A stretch of DNA of 9,191 bases from Candidatus Accumulibacter vicinus (lineage in GTDB: Bacteria; Pseudomonadota; Gammaproteobacteria; Burkholderiales; Rhodocyclaceae): the NCBI GenBank assembly GCA_002425405.1, contig DIME01000061.1:1-9191 (forward strand), given 5' to 3'. Positions 6,922 to 9,191 of the stretch are shown here, one piece after another; position 1 is the stretch's first letter; every line of letters starts with the position of its first letter. Under the pieces are notes generated by a model that worked only from the letters and a program-made list of their open reading frames with translations, did no database searches and was not told the origin of the DNA. The position numbers were made by a program, and so were the translations under genes.

Positions 6922-7617
6922 ATGCTCAAGCTGTTCATCGGCAACAAAAATTACTCTTCGTGGTCGATGCGCGCCGGAGTGCTCATCGGGCAGGCCGGCA
7001 TCGCCTGCGAAGAAGTCGTCGTGCGCTTCGATTCCTTCGCGGCCGGTTCAAACTTCAGACAGACCATGGCGACCATCAGCCCCACGGGCAAGGTACCGGT
7101 CCTGGTGGACGGCGGGGTCGGTAACGGACTGGTCGTCTGGGATACCCTGGCGATTGCCGAATATCTGGCCGAAAAGTTCCCGGAGAAAGCCTTGTGGCCA
7201 CGAGACTGGGCGGCGCGGGCGCAGGCTCGCAGCCTATGTGCCGAGATGCATTCCGGCTTTACGGGTTTGCGCTCCCATTGCCCGATGAACATCGAGGCTT
7301 CACTCCCCGAAGCTGGCCAGCTCGTCTGGCGCGACCAGCCGGCGGTGCGCGCCGATGTCGAACGGATCGTGGGCATGTGGTGTGACCTGCTGCGTAAAGG
7401 AGGCGGGCCAATGCTCTTTGGGGAGTTTTCGATTGCCGACGCCTACTTCGCCCCGGTGGTGATGCGACTGAAAACCTATGCCTTGCCCGTCCCGGCGGAG
7501 GTGACCGCGTACATGGCCCGCGTGTGTACCTTGCCGGGTGTGCAGGCGTGGGTTGATGGTGCGTTGTCCGAAAAAGACTTCCTCGATTTCGAAGAACCCT
7601 ATCGCCTGCAGCGCTGA
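6922..7617 (+). CDS. Glutathione S-transferase family protein
   Basis: This 231-residue cytosolic GST has an N-terminal thioredoxin-like domain (about 1-85) beginning LKLFIGNKNYSSWSMR. A serine in YSSWS (11-15) is the likely catalytic or glutathione-activating residue. Next come SPTGKVPVLVD (53-63), with the cis-proline before V59, and VWDTLAIAEYLAEKFPE (72-88), in which D74-T75 take the place of the usual glutathione-binding E-S pair. The all-helical C-terminal domain (about 92-225) has FGEFSIADAYFAPVVMRL (166-183), where D173 is the conserved N-capping residue. The length is normal. It follows the CoA-transferase after 177 bases on the same strand, and no terminator was recognised between them, so cotranscription is possible. 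The substrate is unknown; detoxification is the default guess. The start is set by the AGGAAG site. Confidence 0.92.
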   Translation: MLKLFIGNKNYSSWSMRAGVLIGQAGIACEEVVVRFDSFAAGSNFRQTMATISPTGKVPVLVDGGVGNGLVVWDTLAIAEYLAEKFPEKALWPRDWAARAQARSLCAEMHSGFTGLRSHCPMNIEASLPEAGQLVWRDQPAVRADVERIVGMWCDLLRKGGGPMLFGEFSIADAYFAPVVMRLKTYALPVPAEVTAYMARVCTLPGVQAWVDGALSEKDFLDFEEPYRLQR

Positions 7618-7781
7618 ACAGCGTACTGCGGCATGACCGACAGCCATACCATAATGTGTGCGCTCGATGGCAGCAATCCGGGGGACGAGTCGGTTCAGCG
7701 GGTCCCGTTAGCTTGCGGGGTCAAGCCGCCAAAATATTGCGCGACCTCTTCCCGCCGCTTCCCAACTCGGATCTTCTTTCA
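7618..7781. other. Gap after the GST gene, with a short unassigned frame
   Basis: I see no confident gene. On the minus strand, 7785-7708 reads as a 25-codon frame beginning MMKEDPSWEAAGRG, with a protein-like composition. It starts exactly where the PEP-CTERM-like fragment ends, in another frame. It may be the tail of a lost gene. A weak hairpin, GCTTG-N6-CAAGC (7711-7726), has no T-run. No terminator for the GST gene is obvious. Confidence 0.4.
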
Positions 7782-8129
7782 TCATCTCAAGGGGCTGGCC
7801 TCGCCGGTCAGTTGCGCGACGAGGGCGGTGAGACCGACCCAGCCGTCGGCGGGGAAAGCGGGATCCGGGAGGACGACAAGCGAGGACCAGCGCGAAGGGT
7901 CGGGCGGGGTGACGAGGTCGAGATCGGCGTACGAGGCTGCGGAAAAGAGCAGGTTGAGCGTGGAAAACTCCGCCACCGGGCCGCTCACCGTGTAGTCGTA
8001 GCGCCAGCGGTCAAAGCCAGGGACGGCATCGAACAGATCACTCGCCACATAGCGGACCTCCACCGCCCCCACACTGCCGGCCCAGACGGCACCCGCCAAA
8101 GCCAAAGCACGACCGATTCTGTACTGCAT
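7782..8129 (-). pseudogene. Truncated secreted protein, PEP-CTERM-like N-terminal region
   Basis: The 115-residue product begins with a clear signal peptide: MQYR, then a hydrophobic core (about 7-20) ending AGSVGAVE, with probable cleavage near residue 22. The mature part begins VEVRYVASDLFD and continues with RWRYDYTVSGP, LNLLFSAASYADL and LVVLPDPAFPADG. This resembles the N-terminal region of betaproteobacterial PEP-CTERM (exosortase-sorted) proteins. The C-terminal half, with the VPEP motif, membrane helix and basic tail, is absent: the frame ends at SPLR and a stop. None of the frames just downstream supplies a VPEP motif. I therefore read it as a gene broken near 7785-7795. The start at 8129 is supported by GGGGAGAG. 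The open frame upstream to 8402 has no such site and no leader-like start. The family call is from recalled patterns. Confidence 0.55.
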
Positions 8130-8136
8130 CCGCTTT

Positions 8137-8144
8137 CTCTCCCC
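8137..8144 (-). promoter_or_regulatory. Ribosome binding site of the PEP-CTERM-like fragment
   Basis: GGGGAGAG on the minus strand lies 7 bases before the ATG at 8129 and decides that start. An AT-rich stretch (8145-8153) just upstream could hold a -10 element, but no -35 partner was found. Confidence 0.6.
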
Positions 8145-8192
8145 ATATAAATACAGACCAAACTCCCGCGCTGGGCACGTCCTGTTCCCGAT

Positions 8193-8207
8193 GGCGTGTC
8201 GCACGCC
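8193..8207. repeat. Inverted repeat upstream of the PEP-CTERM-like fragment
   Basis: GGCGTG and CACGCC form a perfect 6-base inverted repeat around TCG, 64 bases upstream of the start at 8129. It could be an operator or a small hairpin; nothing in the window decides between them. Confidence 0.35.
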
Positions 8208-8242
8208 TACAGACGCCCTACTTTGCAAAAACCTTATCATGT

Positions 8243-8563
8243 TCAAAAGCCCTGTCCATCCCCCCCAAGGGGGATTTTGCGGGCGGGAATGTTTCGCCGT
8301 TGCCAAGACGAGGACACGGACGACTCCCCGGCGGTGACTCCCACAAGAAAAAGATGAGCGCAGACCGCAACGATCAGGACCGTTAGAAACCCTTCGGGGC
8401 ACGGCTTGACGTCGTCCATGAAATCGACAACCGGGCGCAGAGGCTGACTGGAGTCTTTCAGGGGCTGCGCGAGGTACTGGGCTTTTCCTCCGGGGGTCTT
8501 CCTGGAAATCGATGTGCCGCGCCTGATACTTCGGGAGGGCTTTGCCTTCGACTGTGCGGACAT
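8243..8563 (-). CDS. Possible small single-pass membrane protein, unrecognised
   Basis: This 106-residue frame is not recognised. It has a basic N-terminus (KAKPSRSIRRGTSISRK, about 6-22), a middle segment and one hydrophobic helix at about 79-97 (FLTVLIVAVCAHLFLVGV). A Ser- and Arg-rich tail follows. Third-position GC looks fairly high by eye. GGAGCAGGATCA stands immediately before the ATG and offers a usable Shine-Dalgarno. Against it, the opposite strand carries a protein-like frame over 8354-8566, and the flanks are degenerate. It may be a real small gene, a remnant, or a chance frame. Confidence 0.3.
   Translation of the reverse strand: MSAQSKAKPSRSIRRGTSISRKTPGGKAQYLAQPLKDSSQPLRPVVDFMDDVKPCPEGFLTVLIVAVCAHLFLVGVTAGESSVSSSWQRRNIPARKIPLGGDGQGF
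8258..8278 (+). terminator. GC-rich hairpin with short T-run, possible terminator
   Basis: ATCCCCC (8258-8264) and GGGGGAT (8269-8275) form a perfect 7-base stem with loop CCAA, followed by TTTT at 8275-8278. The form is that of a weak intrinsic terminator for plus-strand transcription. No confident plus-strand gene ends just before it, so it may instead be part of a mobile-element end. Confidence 0.35.
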
Positions 8564-8610
8564 TGATCCTGCTCCGGAGGCGGGCTGATGCAGGCGGCTG
8601 GATGTCCTGA

Positions 8611-9191
8611 CCGTCCTGGTCCTGCTACCTGCTCATCGAGTTCCAGAGCAGCGTCGACAAGTACATGGCCCTGCGCATGATGGTCTATGGGGGACTGCTC
8701 TATCAGGACCTGATCAAGCGCGGTGAGGTCCTGGCTGACGGCCGCCTGCCGCCGGTCCTGCCCATCGTCCTCTACAACGGTAGCCAGCGCTGGTCGGCGG
8801 TGACCGACGTGTTCGACCTGATCCCGCCGGTACCGGGGCTGGTCGAGCAGTTCAAGCCGCGGCTGAAATATCTGTTGATCGACGAGAACGCCTGGACCGA
8901 CAGCGAGTTGGCCTCGCTCAAGAACCTCGTCGCGGCCGTCTTCCGGATCGAACACCCGGCCTCGCCGGACGCCATCGTCGGATTGCTGAGTCTGCTCCAC
9001 GAGTGGCTGGCCGAGCGGCCCGACCTGCGCCGGATGTTCGCGCTCTGGATCCGCGCGACATTGATGCGCAAGGCGGAATACCGTATCGTGTTGCCTCAGA
9101 TTGATGATCTACAGGAGCTCAATGTCATGTTGGCGGAACGACTCGAGGAATGGGCGCAGGCCTACAAGGCGGAGGGGAAGGCCGAGGGGAA
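8611..9191 (+). pseudogene. Rpn-family nuclease/putative transposase (Transposase_31-like), 5'-truncated, runs off right edge
   Basis: This open frame of 193 codons begins directly after an in-frame TGA at 8608-8610 and reaches the window end. It matches the Rpn/PD-(D/E)XK family. The active-site strand YLLIEFQSSVD carries the E-x-Q element (about codons 6-16). MALRMMVYGGLLYQDL (19-34), GRLPPVLPIVLYNG (44-57), LKYLLIDE and NLVAAVFRIEH follow. The end is MLAERLEEWAQAYKAEGKAE, the usual start of the Glu/Gly-rich C-terminal tail. Intact members have about 70-90 further N-terminal residues, including an early catalytic aspartate; I could not find them in any frame upstream. The first ATG is at 8665, after the E-x-Q element. 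The gene is therefore probably inactive through a 5' deletion or frameshift near 8600-8615. Its role in intact form would be DNA cleavage linked to recombination. Confidence 0.8.

Noticed and set aside
7705..7775. Possible integron attC site (GTTAGCT near 7707 and CCCAACT further on)
   Set aside because: The core does not fit GTTRRRY, the partner does not fit RYYYAAC, and there is no integrase or cassette structure.
8458..9000. 180-codon minus-strand frame across the Rpn remnant
   Set aside because: The plus-strand Rpn frame is clearly recognisable over 8611-9191; the antisense product has a Gln/Asp/His-rich shadow composition.
1..9191. CRISPR arrays, tRNA, rRNA genes and complete insertion sequences
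   Set aside because: No regularly spaced repeats, no cloverleaf or rRNA-like sequence and no intact transposase with terminal repeats were seen by eye on either strand.

Overview
This is a high-GC, gene-dense window with strong third-position GC in its real reading frames. It fits a betaproteobacterium, most likely of the Rhodocyclales/'Candidatus Accumulibacter' type. That placement is an inference from a DUF3301 protein, a PEP-CTERM-like secreted fragment, an Rpn/Transposase_31-family remnant and a tripartite MacAB-type exporter. No rRNA, tRNA, CRISPR array or complete insertion sequence was seen.

Left part (1-3956, minus strand): a four-gene efflux operon transcribed leftward and running off the window edge. 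The order is a TolC-type outer-membrane factor (3956-2502), a MacA-type periplasmic adaptor (2505-1309), a MacB/LolD-type ATPase (1309-599) and a MacB-type permease (from 605, C-terminus outside the window). Every junction overlaps by 1-7 bases, so the four products are probably translationally coupled. Together they should form a transporter spanning both membranes. The substrate cannot be read from the sequence.

Middle (3957-7617, plus strand): a divergent gap holding an operator-like inverted repeat, then a small membrane-anchored DUF3301 protein (4110-4463). A 328-base gap with promoter- and operator-like dyads follows. Next is a 650-residue family I CoA-transferase (4792-6744), which carries a C-terminal module of about 125 residues beyond the usual enzyme length, and then a glutathione S-transferase family protein (6922-7617).

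Right part (7618-9191): a degenerate accessory region. It holds a signal-peptide-bearing, PEP-CTERM-like gene cut off in mid-domain (8129-7782), a possible small membrane protein (8563-8243, minus) and the 3' part of an Rpn-family nuclease/putative transposase gene that lacks its N-terminal half and continues past the right edge. The several broken or conflicting reading frames suggest past insertion and deletion. I found no convincing new multi-gene system. The most interesting leads are the extra C-terminal domain of the CoA-transferase with its dyad-containing upstream region, and the unresolved coding content of 7700-8610.
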